NCBI GenBank assembly: GCA_964020975.1
Contig: OZ026628.1
Span: 11,142,831-11,206,830 of the forward strand
From: Hermodice carunculata
Lineage: Eukaryota; Annelida; Polychaeta; Eunicida; Amphinomidae
DNA length: 64,000 nucleotides
Direction: 5' to 3'
The notes beneath the pieces were generated by a model, which searched no databases, was not told the DNA's origin, and worked only from the letters and a program-made list of their open reading frames with translations. Numbering within the stretch: position 1 is the first letter of the stretch; the number at the start of each line of letters is the position of its first letter. Made by a program: the position numbers and the translations under genes. Positions 21,925 to 33,345 of the stretch are shown here, in pieces.

Positions 21925-22335
21925 ACTGCAGACTCTACTCTAGTCATCTTGTTGAAGTCCTCGGGGGCTTGGGTGCTCTTGAATCATGCACCCAGGTCCT
22001 GGAACTTGGTGTAGTCAGATGTATGGTCTGCTTTAATACACAGGACTGGTACTGTATTTGGTAAAAGCATTTATTGTGTAATACATATCTAAAGGCTGCA
22101 GACTCTGCTCTAGTCATCATGCCCTAAGTCCTGGGGCTTGGATGCTCTTGCATCATGCACCCATGCAGGTCCTGGCACTTGGTCTAGTCAAATATGTGAT
22201 CTCTACTAGTCAAATGTATTGTCTGCTTACCCAGGGTTGGTGCTTTCATTGGTAAAAACATTTATCATGTATTTGTAAAGGCTGCAGAGTCAGCTCTAGT
22301 CATCATGCCCCAAGTCCCGGGGCTTCGATGCTCTT
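21925..22335. repeat. Tandem repeat, three units of about 170-180 bp
   Basis: Units start near 21928 (cagactctactctagtcatc), 22096 (cagactctgctctagtcatc) and 22277 (cagagtcagctctagtcatc). Each contains AAGTCC..GGGGCTT, a gatgctctt word and, in the first two units, a CATGCACCCA word and a GGTCCTGG.ACTTGGT block. The last unit runs straight into the hairpin at 22336. Confidence 0.85.
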
Positions 22336-22397
22336 CACATGAGCAGTCTGCAGTCTGAGGAAAACATTTTTTCCTCGGACTGCAGACTGCTTATGTG
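22336..22397. repeat. Near-perfect hairpin, arms about 28 bp
   Basis: CACATGAGCAGTCTGCAGTC pairs with GACTGCAGACTGCTTATGTG, with two non-matching positions and a short A/T loop. CTGCAGACT words also occur in the preceding tandem repeat, so the hairpin may have arisen from an inverted partial unit. Confidence 0.9.
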
Positions 22398-22399
22398 AA

Positions 22400-23325
22400 T
22401 GTGTTCTTGAAGGAATTAAAGTTTGTTATATTGTTGATAAATGTATTTTCATTGTTATCCTTTTAATCAGTACAAAGCTTCTTCCTGGTATATTATATGC
22501 ACATGTATCACATCCAGCATATTATTTCTTTGTAGGTAGTTTTTTTGAGTCAACAGGGCAAGATCTGCTTCTCTTGGGACAAGTGCTCCATCTTTAAATA
22601 TGTTATTTTTCACAAAATTTTACTTTTTCCCCATCAGTTGTTTCTTCTCCTTGACAAATAGGACATATACATTGGTGAGCCCTATTCTAAAATATAAAGA
22701 AATATGCATGTGTATATTTTCATCATCTGGATCAGGCCTTTCAATGGTACTACACCTGTTTAAAATGGTATTTGGCACCCCCCCCCCAAAAAAAAAATAA
22801 AATAAAATAAAAAAAGCCTCCCTCCCTCATCACTTCTGTCCCCAGAGGTAAAGAGAAACAAGTAATTTTTGTTTAATTTGGCCTTTATAGGCCTATTATA
22901 CTTAAAAACGTAGCCCACTTGACATAAGTATAATAAAACAACAGCTAACACTCATGATAAGGCCTACCAAAATTCAATAATAAAATAATAAACCCCACAC
23001 TTACCTACAGCGCTTGGTCTTACAACAGACCCGACTAGGCCTACCTGACGGAGTGATCAGATCAAATAAAAATAACCAGTTCTTCAACTTCAAGTAAAAC
23101 GCAAATGTAACGATGTGACGTAAAAGAGTCACGTTATTAATTGCGTCACACCTGAAAACTGGTCAGATCTACGTTGTTCTGTTTCAGTTATAAAAATAGG
23201 CCTATTTATTATTAACTCGCTGTATTTCACAGCCAATGCAATCACTATTAATGAGCAGTTCTGTATTAACAATAAATCAATAACATCATATTTAATGAAA
23301 ATGTTTTGAAAATTCTAGGTTTAAA
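22400..23325. other. Stretch without recognised gene
   Basis: AT-rich with a C/A run at 22770-22815. Short frames have no family features. Confidence 0.45.
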
Positions 23326-23330
23326 GAGCC

Positions 23331-23394
23331 ATATGAATTTAATAAACGGGTCATCGGTGGGAAACCACCGATGACGCGTTTATTAAATTCATTT
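23331..23394. repeat. Snap-back hairpin with GAAA loop
   Basis: Thirty-base arms (aatttaataaacgggtcatc, continuing to cggtgg) pair with two mismatches around a four-base loop GAAA, itself a GNRA-type tetraloop if transcribed. No coding potential. It resembles a minimal foldback element. Confidence 0.9.
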
Positions 23395-23399
23395 GAAAT

Positions 23400-24365
23400 T
23401 TCCGTCATGAGGCATGTGTTAACTCTCACTCAGTCTTGAATCGTCTAAGTTGCATTACGGGTGGGGTTGGGTTGGACGGTGGGGGCACCGTAATTTTTGG
23501 AGGCGAGGCCCACCCGACACACACTGTGACATCTGACCAAATGGCAACTAACCAACAAAGCTCATCACTAACGGATAGGCCTAGGCCTTCATGTACGTTT
23601 GTCCCTGTTAATAATAGTGGCAATAGGTCTATGCATGTGTCTGATCATACCGCCAGCAGCTAGCCCTGTGATAGGTCTAGGCTTATCACCTGCCGTTGAT
23701 ACATGTCATTTTATAATCGTAGTATTGTTGCCATCGAGTAATACTATATGCAGTGCTAAATACTATTGCCAGCTTCTGGTTGATACTTTTAAAAAGTCAC
23801 CATCCACAATAATGAAGTGAGTTGCAGTAGGCCTATACTTTTGTGTGATATTAGCCCTATATTGTTCTAGGCCTGTTGAACTGTAGTGACAAGAGACTGA
23901 CTCTAGATGACCGCCAGAAGGACGTACGGCTAACGACGGGTTAGGCCACAGAGGGCGCCACCTGCTGAGGTGTAGATTGCCTGGAGAGTCCCAACGTAAC
24001 AGCCAGTGCCAATGATCAACATGTGAAGGATACGTAGAAAAAAGCTTCGCACAATTATGATGGCTGAAGTCAACTCAATCCTCTGTCTTCATTTGTATAT
24101 ATGTATTTATCTTCACAAATTTATTACACATTTCGGCATTGGGAAACAATACAAGGTCTCACTAGTCACATGCTATATTGGCCTAAATGTTAATAATGCT
24201 GAGCGAAGGCATACCCCCCCTCCCCCCCCCCCCCCCAATACGGTAGTACCGAATGGTCTGATATTCGAGTAAAGATTCAGAAGACACTAAACATTTTATT
24301 CTGTTATTGGATGCCAAGTGTCATACATATGATAATCAAAAACACAACACTTGAAGGTACATGTA
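23400..24365. other. Stretch without recognised gene
   Basis: Several short frames (23426-23820, 24057-24272) but no domain features. A C-run lies at 24215-24236. Confidence 0.4.
23955..23968 (-). promoter_or_regulatory. CTCF-like core
   Basis: On the minus strand TCAGCAGGTGGCGC matches the CTCF core CCASYAGRKGGCRS at 13 of 14 positions and sits in a short GC-rich patch (ggccacagagggcgcc). Functional status unknown. Confidence 0.3.
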
Positions 24366-24367
24366 CG

Positions 24368-24369
<2 letters not shown>

Positions 24370-24437
<68 letters not shown>
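24370..24437. repeat. (AT)n microsatellite
   Basis: Perfect AT dinucleotide run of about 68 bases. Confidence 0.95.
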
Positions 24438-24441
<4 letters not shown>

Positions 24442-25247
24442 CTTACTTCATTGTTGTTTATCAGCAATCATCTAGGTTGTTTCAGATCAACAAAAAGTGT
24501 AATGTGTCACACTATCCAAGCAGCGTAACTAAACACATACCTGGCAACATCATAGTTTTAAACTTCAGATTTCGACCCCAAGCCCCCATTCTTTTGAATG
24601 TTGCGACTCATGTTCAGACTACCGACATAAACATAATATGTTGCCTAACGATAAACAATTCATATTAGGCCTTTCTATTGAAATCCGTTTAATTGTCACT
24701 GTGGAAATTGTCTGTAAAAAGGTAATTGCAGAAAACCATAAGCTTCAATATCTGGCGCTGAAAGATTTACAAACGTCGACCCCCACTTTGACCGTGGGTG
24801 AGGTCACATGATCTCTGCATGGACCCATGACCCCCATGCTAGGAATTATGCAGACGTTAGGAGCAGCGGTCTCACTTTTCTTTCATTGGTGTGGAAATAT
24901 AAATAATTGAAATTGATAGAGACATATTGCAGTTCTGTATACTTTGTTGAATGACAGTATTGGTTTGTTTAGTGAAAATCAACAAATAGAGACAGGAACA
25001 GAGCAGATGATAATTGCTATAAAAATTGAAAATGACATGCTTCTTCAAAGTGGTTGCGGGTGCTGGAGATTCAAGCACTGAAGCAGGTTCAAGAACCGGC
25101 CGTTTCATGTTGAGATAAACACAGCAAACGATAGATTGTCATTTTTGGCCAGGGACAAATTTCAAAGGTGTTTTTGTTGTTGAATTCCGAAAGTAAAAAC
25201 ATGAAAAATATCGATGTTCTTTATCTTTGATAGTGTTTAAGAGAACG

Positions 25248-25390
25248 ATGGCAGCTGCAGCTGGTGCTGTATCTCATGGACCGTTCATTCCAAAACTGGT
25301 CTTTCGTCTGAGTCACACAATTTATTGGAGAGTGGCGATGAAAACTATGGGGCCCCTAAAGTATTCTGCCCTCTTTATATTGTATTTGGG
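25248..25390 (+). CDS. Candidate first coding exon, unknown small protein
   Basis: An ATG in good context (aacgatgg, 25248) opens MAAAAGAVSHGPFIPKLVFR followed by a basic and then hydrophobic stretch. A possible donor (ttgg|gtacat) lies near 25390. Alanine-rich starts followed by a basic amphipathic segment are seen in mitochondrial proteins, but no family was recognised and the frame could be chance. Confidence 0.2.
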
Positions 25391-25399
25391 TACATGTAC

Positions 25400-26890
25400 A
25401 TGTACAAATTTTTTTTTTCAACCAACTATTCAAACTTTATTTCTGTTTTAGGTTTAAGTAGATGAATGCATAGCTTGTTGAAGTGGGACATTTTGCCACC
25501 ATCAAACATTTTGAAAATGCTTTAGTTTGTAGCCGCCATGCAATGAAAAGTCAATGATGTGTCTCAAGTGAAATGTATTTGTGAAAGCGTATGAAATGCC
25601 CTTGGTGAAGCGTTTGAAACATTTTTGCTATCAGAGCCTTTGAAATGCGTCTGAAGCAAGAGTTTGCAATCCGTTTGCTATTCGTTTGAGTTTTCTTGTT
25701 TGCGCATGAGGATCATTTGGGAAGCATTAGTGCATTTGGCATTTGTCAACTTGAACGTGAGTGGAACTGTAGCTATGCTGACACTCCAATAGCAAAACAG
25801 TCAGTAAGGAAATCTTAATCGCTGGTGACAGATTCTCCACAGGTACAGTTCCTCAGTTCCAAGTCCTATTAAAGCTGCCAAACAGTCTGTTCCAAATCCC
25901 ACAGAGGCACATTTTTCTTCCAATTGGCCAATGTAGAACACAGAACATGGTGTCGGCCAAGTCCCACAGAGATAGTAGTTGGTTCCAATGTGGTACAATT
26001 ACACACCGTATATATCAGTCCACTGGAAGGCACTCTCCACACTCCACAGGAACAATTTATGAATGAGTATCTCCTTAGGAATAGCAATGGCTCACTGTCC
26101 TACTAGTTTGAAGTCACACAGCTCCTGTTAGATCTCAGAATATCCCTGTCCCAGTCATGAAATGAACTGCTTTATATATGCAAGCTGAGAACTCTCACCA
26201 GTATTCTACAATCTTATAATTAATCACATTTTACACTTCTCTGTGATCTTTCTACACCACATCAGAACTTTTCTGTTGTTTCCTACTGTGCATGTATGTA
26301 ACTCACTACTTCAAACCACTCCATTGTTCACTATGACAAAACAGGCCAACTCAACTCAGTGACCTGGCACACACTCTATGAATGCAGTGCCCTCTCCAAA
26401 TCAAAACAAACAACCATAACACATTCGTAACAATCTGGTAATCACGTTTGACCAGGACTGCTACCTTAATGTCTCCTACCTCAGTTTTCACATCCTCCCT
26501 GGTAACCAATTTCTTGTCGCTATTAGGGATTTCCCCTCCCGCTGGCTCCCAGATATTCAATATCAGTAATTCTTCAGGCCAATCATCTGTGGAATAAGGC
26601 TCCTCCATTCTGATGAAAAACATAATTTTAGATATAAGGGTACTATATATACACTGGATTTCCTTAACTGTCTGAAAAAAACCTATATTATGTTACACAA
26701 TGAAGATTATTATCACAGTCTATTGCAATCAAGATTGCACTGGTGCAGGTAGGAAGGAAGGCAAACTGTTCTACCTCTTCTTGCCCTTCTGGGTGGAAAA
26801 ATGACAGGGTCGTATACCATTTCAGATTTCCATGGAGCTTGTGTGCAGGTAACAAAATCAGCTGGTCAATGTCAAGATCCAGGGACCTAT
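25400..26890. other. Stretch without recognised gene
   Basis: Short frames on both strands (25801-26106, 26351-26623 minus, 26688-26981 minus). The 25.8-26.1 kb part repeats cctgtggag and ctctgtggga words on the minus strand. It lies downstream of the gypsy integrase fossil on the same strand and could be part of that insertion, but no repeat boundary was seen. Confidence 0.35.
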
Positions 26891-27079
26891 CAGCTGCATT
26901 TCCAAACCACTTCCATTTGCTGTCAGTTTGAAGAAAGGCATCTGTGGCTGCCAAAACTTCAGAGTCTGTTTTGGAAAACAACTCTTAAAAAATATCAGCC
27001 AATCAGAACTGTTAAAAATATCAGCCAGTAAGGACTGTTCCTGCTAATGCGCAGAGTAGGGTATGGTGACATTCAATTC

Positions 27080-27410
27080 CAACAAACCATGTCTCATCCG
27101 TCTCATCTACAGTCTCTACTTAGTTTGAGATGGTCGTGAGAAGTCACATATTCCTTCAATTCCTGCATCCCGTGACTTTATGCAGAACAGCAGATTGGAC
27201 TGTTGCCACAAGATAAAGGCCACTCCACACTTTATTCATGCTTCAGGGTTGGCCTGGTTTACCTGCAGTCTCCAGCTTGTAAACAAGATCCCCAACCTCA
27301 AAAGACTTCTCCTACAGCTTCAGGTGATAGGTATTCCCGTGCCTACTCTGTGCTACCCTGAAGTGTTGGTGGGCACTTTCATGGGTTTTAGGGCGGGAAT
27401 CTAGAAGTTG
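27080..27410 (-). mobile_element. Ty3/gypsy fossil: integrase C-terminal region
   Basis: The minus strand carries the conserved C-terminal block of a Ty3/gypsy integrase, with the FEVGDLVYKLETAGKPGQ word near 27295-27240 followed by a VWSGLYLVA word. This is the region just before the end of pol. The copy is an isolated, broken piece with several breaks and no LTRs recognised. It looks old. Confidence 0.7.
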
Positions 27411-27429
27411 TCTCAGTTGCGTGGGGGGT

Positions 27430-27960
27430 CCTGGTTTTTATTTTCCCACCACCGAGGTGGCTGGCCACTGGTGTTACGAGTCACATTTGCACCATGTAAA
27501 GAGCTTGTTGCAATGTTTTCCGATCTGCGTTGACTGGTCTCCTACCGAGTGCATCAGCAGTAAGACAAAATGACACTTTTTGCATTCAGAATTCATTAAA
27601 AACCAAGCTTTTGCAGTCAGCAGTCAGTCAACACCAAGCCTTTTGTGGTCAGTGGTCTTTACAAAAAACAAAAAAACAAAAGGAAAAAAAAACCTCTAGT
27701 AACTTGTGGTCAGTGGTCAGTTTAAAATGGAAGCAAAGTAAGATTAAAAGATACCAGTCATGCAGATGTCCGATCAATTTTCTATGCTGGAAGTGTGAAT
27801 TTACCTGAGTTTGAAACGGCTACAATTTAAATCTAGTATAAACCCCAGTAGTATCACCTACCATGTGGCACATGTTCTAACACATATTTATTTTAATATT
27901 AAGAGGAAATTTGTATGCTATCATGCTCTAGAATGGTAACTTTACTGCTTTAACTTCGCA
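27430..27960. other. Stretch without recognised gene
   Basis: Contains a repeated GTCAGTGGTC word (27615-27722) with CAAGC and GTGGTCAGTG flanks, a small decayed direct repeat. No gene. Confidence 0.45.
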
Positions 27961-28098
27961 AGTGTTTTCTTGCAACATTTTGACGTAGTTGCATGATGCA
28001 TTTTGGGAGTTCTCTCCTTTATTTTCAATGGGACCGCTTACAGATATTATAGATGTACATTTGTAAACACAACAACATGGTTTTGTGAAGCGATCGCA

Positions 28099-28182
28099 AT
28101 GAAGCATGAGCCTATTTTTAGGTACAAACAAGAGCCTCTGGTTGTGCCAAGGGTAACAACTTCAACTGGCGTCAGAAAAGGT
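28099..28182 (+). CDS. Candidate short first exon
   Basis: ATG at 28099 opens MKHEPIFRYKQEPLVVPRV and continues to a good donor sequence (gaaaag|gtaatg, about 28182). A ZNF143/Staf-like word lies about 100 bases upstream. No downstream exon or family was recognised, so this is only a candidate. Confidence 0.15.
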
Positions 28183-28740
28183 AATGTGTAAAAGTGGGAG
28201 GAAAGTTCATTTTAAACATGTTGTAACAAATGTCCAAGTTACCGAAAGCCTAACAAAGAAATATGTTTGGTTCCAGTAACCTGACAGATCCTGCAAAAAA
28301 GGCACAACCCTAAAATTAATTAAAGAAAAAAAAGTACATGTACTTGTAAGCCACTCCTTCCTAATAAATATTGATCGCCCCAGTCCAGTGCTAGAACTTA
28401 GAGATCCAAGTGGTCCAAGAATTTTCTTTTTTTTTTTCAGTGGCCCACATGAGAAATATGTGGTCCAAAAGGCCAAAGCAAGTGCCCGTAGACATGCAAG
28501 CGGGGGTCTAAGGTCATCCTACCCTTCCCTAACAAAAATCGAATTTGAGCATGTAAAATGATGCATTCTGGGGAGTTTTGAGTGGAAAATCTTGGCTTGA
28601 CATGGTTGACAAAATTATAATATTTTAGTCATTATTAGACTGATTTGGCTGTTATGAATATAGATACAATTTTAGTATTTATACATGTAATGCTTTGGGT
28701 AATTTTTGCACACATACGATGTTTCTTAATTCGGGGAAAA

Positions 28741-29095
28741 TTGTGGTTGTTTCTGAAGCAGTTATAATCCATTAGTTATAAATCCAAATGCAACACGATA
28801 CCACCAATGCATGCATGCACACATGGTGGGTGCTACTTTTAACATGGCGCAGTGCATTGTGGGAAAGGAAAATCAGTGAATCGCAGCCACGGCTTGCTTA
28901 CAGCATGCTTCCAGGTGTCCGGTCTCTGAGTAGCAGGGAAAAATACTTTTAAAACATGACTTAGTATCTTCACTTTAATCTGCCCGCTTGGTTGAGTCTG
29001 AAGCAGTTATCATCGCTAGTTACAAATCCAAATGTGATACGACTCCATATGGTGGCCGGCACCATTTTGAACATTGTGCAATTAACACAATGATT
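28741..29095. repeat. Diverged tandem pair, unit about 245 bp
   Basis: The words ctgaagcagttat, agttacaaatccaaatg, atacgac and atggtgg..gg..c near 28755-28850 recur in the same order at 28997-29075. The first unit carries a canonical ZNF143/Staf-type word and the second a decayed version (acattgtgcaatt). Confidence 0.7.
28850..28865 (-). promoter_or_regulatory. ZNF143/Staf-type site
   Basis: On the minus strand TTCCCACAATGCACTG fits the Staf/ZNF143 consensus YWCCCAYAATGCAYYG at every position. In animals such sites sit at promoters of protein-coding and snRNA genes. No transcript start is evident beside it, and it lies in a repeated unit. Confidence 0.4.
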
Positions 29096-29152
29096 AAAGT
29101 ATAGACCCATATCTTTTACATGGATTGCGAAGCAGGCCAAGCCTATATTAAT

Positions 29153-29352
29153 CATTCTCCATGGCAAAGATGGTGGCGTGTACTTTCCTCACTACATGTT
29201 TTGGTGGAGGAAACCGAAGGACTCGGAGAAAACCACTGTGCACAGTCAGAGTGGTGGGAACTCTTTCCACATGCTTCCTGGGCAGTGAATTGAACCCAGG
29301 ACGCAGAGGTAAAAGACAAGCGTGTTGCATCTCCACCAACTGTGCAACCCGA
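29153..29352 (-). mobile_element. tRNA-derived SINE, copy B
   Basis: Second copy of the element at 13775-13971, same orientation, about 80 percent similar. Its tRNA-like head keeps the A-box region in weaker form and has a decayed B box (gggttcaattc), so it is probably not transcribable. The GGTTTTCTCCGAGTCCTTCG body word is well kept. Confidence 0.85.
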
Positions 29353-29359
29353 GGACAAT

Positions 29360-30065
29360 GATTGCAGCATAATCTCACAAAAATACACTTGATTTTAATA
29401 TTAGAGTGAATCGTACCCACAGCAGATATATCATTATTGATGCTGTGAAATATGTGCAAACTATATACTTTTTGTTTCATATATTATAAACACACTTTAT
29501 AACTCTTTGCACAGCCCCATTCGGCAAGATCGTCCCAATGCACATTTACAAACCATTGGCATTGGGTGTTGAATTGCCAATTTTCAAAATAGCAGCTAAG
29601 TCGATTGGTTATTTTTAAGTGGTAACATCCAAAATATATGTGTGATTAGTATTAAGGGAAGATTAATTTGTCGAATGAATGTAATTTACAATATATAATG
29701 GGACTTTTCCAGAGTGAGCATTACCTGAAAATGTAAATACAACCACAAACAGTTACCAGTTGTAGGCCCCATAATACGGGTCTGGTATCAGATAGTGAAG
29801 TCACCCTGAGGCTGTGAATTCAGGGTCAGCAACAGACTGAGCGCTAAGCACCCCACTACATCAAATACAAAGCGAAATGGAGAAGGTTGGCCTGATTATG
29901 GATACAGGTCCGAAAATACTGGCATGTTTTTACATAAGTGGTAATAAAGATGGAATCAGTTGACTAATATCGCCAAAGTGGCTGGTTGTCACTCTTTTCA
30001 CAGTGATTAAAATTTCAACCACTGGCAACCAAATTGAAAGCACTGATCATTGTGATTTCTTTTTT
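29360..30065. other. Stretch without recognised gene
   Basis: AT-rich, no coding or repeat structure recognised. Confidence 0.45.
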
Positions 30066-30067
30066 TC

Positions 30068-30075
30068 TTTTTTTT

Positions 30076-30151
<76 letters not shown>

Positions 30152-30160
30152 TTTTTTTTC
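30068..30160. repeat. (CTTT)n microsatellite
   Basis: About 18 CTTT units flanked by poly-T. Confidence 0.95.
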
Positions 30161-30544
30161 AATGACAATTGCAAGGGCATTTCCCTGTGGGGCTATGGTC
30201 AGGTGTTGATGTATCCACTCTTTCATCCCAATAAATTTTTGCCTGAGCCTTGTATAGGGTTACCACATTTGGCCCGAGTAGTGTTCGTCTGTGTAGAGAG
30301 ATGTAGGGCCTACAAACACATGACATGTCAATATATGTACCATCCACTATTACATGTACATATTCATGTCCATTGTTTCTTCAGTGGCTGGAATATTCAA
30401 ATACCTGTGGTGACCATTCACCTGCAGTATGCCGTCACTTTTATTTGGCAGAAGGAGGGACTGCATACAGCAGGTACTACTATACTCATATTAGGCATAG
30501 CAGGTATGGCTATAGCTAACTGTGGTAGGTATTTGTAATTGTTT

Positions 30545-30835
30545 TTATTAGATCCTTCTACACAGCACCTTATCATTTGAAGAAAGAGACAGTTGTACCT
30601 TTACAATTGTCCGTTTTCCCTGGGGCGATATGGAATCGTCCTGGTTTTAAGTTACCTCTGATAACTTGCAGATCAATTTCTGTCCACGTTCTTACCCTGA
30701 TCACTGTGAATCTGGAGGGTACAGCCAAATCTGGAAAAGAACTCGCCCACTATTTTCTTCACAATTGTCAGCAGTTTCGTCTGGTAGTGGGTGACACCCG
30801 AGTCCTTTTTTAGATTGACTCTTTTCGCAGAATCA
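30545..30835 (-). mobile_element. Ty3/gypsy fossil: integrase core fragment
   Basis: The minus strand shows the integrase catalytic-core words EFFSRFG..LQIHSDQGKN (about 30765-30690), and further on a TIPYRPRENGQL word typical of Ty3/gypsy integrases. It is a short broken piece with several breaks and no LTRs. It may or may not derive from the same insertion as the piece at 27.1-27.4 kb, which lies on the same strand in the downstream direction. Confidence 0.75.
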
Positions 30836-30839
30836 GCAA

Positions 30840-31460
30840 AGCATAGAATTTTTAGGGTAATGCATGTTAAAAGTACCAATCTTTAAAGTTAATTTGATGC
30901 CAATTATAGCAACATTACCATAAATTGTGAAACGTTTGGAATACCATGCCAGTCCAAATTGGTAAGCAGTGGTTCAGCATTATCATCATTTTTGAATTAG
31001 CACTTATACTAAATTCCATGAACCCTCTCCCCATAAGTACTTTAAGAATGATGGTTTCCAAAAAAACAAACAAAAATGTTAAACAAAATAGGCCAAAAAA
31101 ATGGCATTTTTTTCAATATTTTGTGAAAGGGTACAGACCCTTTTAACCCCTTCCCCCTCGTGCACTGTAAGTTCTAATAAAAAATGATGAAAATGTTGAT
31201 CCATCCCTAATGTACCAGGCATTTGTAATATGAAGATGTCAGAAACCTTTTGCAGGCAAATTAATGAGACCCTCATGCAGTATCTGTGTTCTGTCCACCA
31301 CACATGTATAGGTGTCAATTGGTTCCTGACACCTGTGGTTTGTGAAACTGTTAAACAAAGTACATTTTGAACAAAAAAAAAAATCCCCAAACAATAATAC
31401 TATTAATAATGATACTAAAGCTAGAGGATGTCCACATCACTTATGCTCAAATGCACCCTG
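30840..31460. other. Stretch without recognised gene
   Basis: AT-rich DNA with no supported coding. Confidence 0.4.
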
Positions 31461-31466
31461 GTGTGG

Positions 31467-31590
<124 letters not shown>

Positions 31591-31672
31591 CCGTTGCTAT
31601 ACCCTTCTCTAAAGTGTTGAGCAGACAAATGGAAGTCCATGGTCCGTATATGTAAGAAATCAAATACACACA

Positions 31673-31674
31673 TG

Positions 31675-31706
<32 letters not shown>

Positions 31707-31730
31707 TATATATACATACATATATGTATA

Positions 31731-31783
<53 letters not shown>
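31673..31783. repeat. (AT)n microsatellite, interrupted
   Basis: TA dinucleotides with internal aaaa, catacata and gtat interruptions. It is separated from the previous run by 85 bases of unique sequence. Confidence 0.95.
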
Positions 31784-31788
<5 letters not shown>

Positions 31789-31789
31789 C

Positions 31790-32860
31790 ATGCTTTGATG
31801 ACGATATGAAGTATATCAACGAGCACTGGATGCCATATAGCAGATCGAGTGACCCAATATATCACGAAGGAGGCGGTGAGATCGAAGCCAGATCGCCGGC
31901 CGATAGGGAGTATCACCGGCTCCTGAGTGATATATCGGCAACAATCAATGTCACACGATACTAAATCCCTTAATCATCGAGCACACAGGAGCCATATGAC
32001 AGTCTCTGCGTGCTGATTGCTTCATATGGTCAGCAAACCATTCTAGGCTTTTTTATGTTTGGGTTTATTTTTGCATTCATATTGGTGGCAGAAAAAAAAG
32101 AAAATTCAACTGGATATTTTTAGTGTAAAACAGATGTTATTATGTGTCCATTTCAACGCCATTAATTACCGGTGAACAGTGTGGATTATATCATACATGA
32201 GCACTGCCGGCTATTGGTACTTTTCGGTTGATGGCAACACTAGTCTAGTGGCCAATATTGAGTGTAATATTATTCTTCAGAGGTTACAGGCAGAGTAGAC
32301 AGTCGGCCTTCAGAATCTCTGTATCGAAATCCAGTTAAAAAAAGTGTTGAATTTGATCTGAAAAGCAGCAGATAAGAGGACTACTTCGGCCCATAGCCAA
32401 AGGGGAACACCCATATGAACTCTGATCATGGATCCAATACAAGCATTGCAAAATTTGGATCTTTCAATTATTGGTCATGGTCACCAAGAGGGAGGAACTC
32501 CAGACACAGGCCCAAGTTGGACTACTTAGACATTACCTTGACCTTTGTCATTATCTGGACATTATTGGTAACCGCTCAGGTGTGTCACCCAGCCCCCATG
32601 CATTGTGATTGCAACATTTTCAACACCATACCTGTCACCATGGACAATGGCACAGACTTGATACCATCACCTTTAGGGACATAAACCCAGCTGATCGATG
32701 TTTCACTGTTTGCCAATGCCAGTGAGTGCAGTTTTATGTTTACAAACATTGCAGCAGATGTGGATCCCGGTCTCCCTCATTCTATTTCATCAGGTCAAAG
32801 GTTTTCAAAGACAGACTTAAGGTATTCAGTCACCATGCAAAATATACTGTTGCTATGTGT
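31790..32860. other. Stretch with a weak open frame, no recognised gene
   Basis: The plus frame 32415-32684 starts with ATG and has a hydrophobic stretch (ITLTFVIIWTLLVTAQVC), but no family or splice context supports it. The rest is non-coding. Confidence 0.3.
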
Positions 32861-32862
32861 TA

Positions 32863-33007
32863 GGTAAGGAACGCGGTGCAGGCTTATATGCGTTTTGCTG
32901 GACCTTCTAGAGAAATCAAAGGACACGCGAGGTGCAGCCGAGCATGTCCTTTGATTCATCAAGCAGGTTCTGCAAAACGCCTATGGACCTGCACCAAGTT
33001 CCTTACC
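32863..33007. repeat. Long imperfect hairpin, arms about 63 bp
   Basis: The left arm ggtaaggaacgcggtgcagg to atcaaaggaca pairs with the right arm tgtcctttgatt to ccaagttccttacc at about 80 percent, around a 19-base loop. No coding capacity. Size and pairing fit a foldback MITE and, if transcribed, would resemble a microRNA precursor. Confidence 0.85.
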
Positions 33008-33254
33008 TATCTTAATGAACATTTCAATTGTTTGATCTAACTTAACATCCCACTTACATTCGTATTTGCATTATACATACAATCATTTTGATGGAAATTT
33101 ACACAGATGCCACATAGAACTATTTTGATTACCAATTCACTCGCATGTGGCAATGCGTAATATCGTCCTGTTTACAAGCACTACTAAATCTATCCACCAG
33201 CAATTTGCAATGCATTCACACGTAAAACACAAACAGAACCGTTAGTTCTACCTG

Positions 33255-33345
33255 TCAGTCGTGTAAGACTAGTGTCTAGGGGATTGCACGACAGGCATAT
33301 AGGTCAGGAAAAACTGCCGCGGTTCGAATCCCCTTCTTTAAGTTC
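33255..33345 (+). mobile_element. tRNA-like element with a B box, SINE head candidate
   Basis: GGTTCGAATCC (33315-33325) is a perfect RNA polymerase III B box. An A-box-like tagtgtctagggg lies about 45 bases upstream, which is tRNA-like spacing. The T-stem does not pair cleanly and no full cloverleaf forms, so a functional tRNA is unlikely. It is probably a SINE head or a tRNA pseudogene. Confidence 0.45.

Noticed and set aside
33255-33345. Functional tRNA gene
   Set aside because: The B box is perfect but the T-stem and acceptor stem do not pair.
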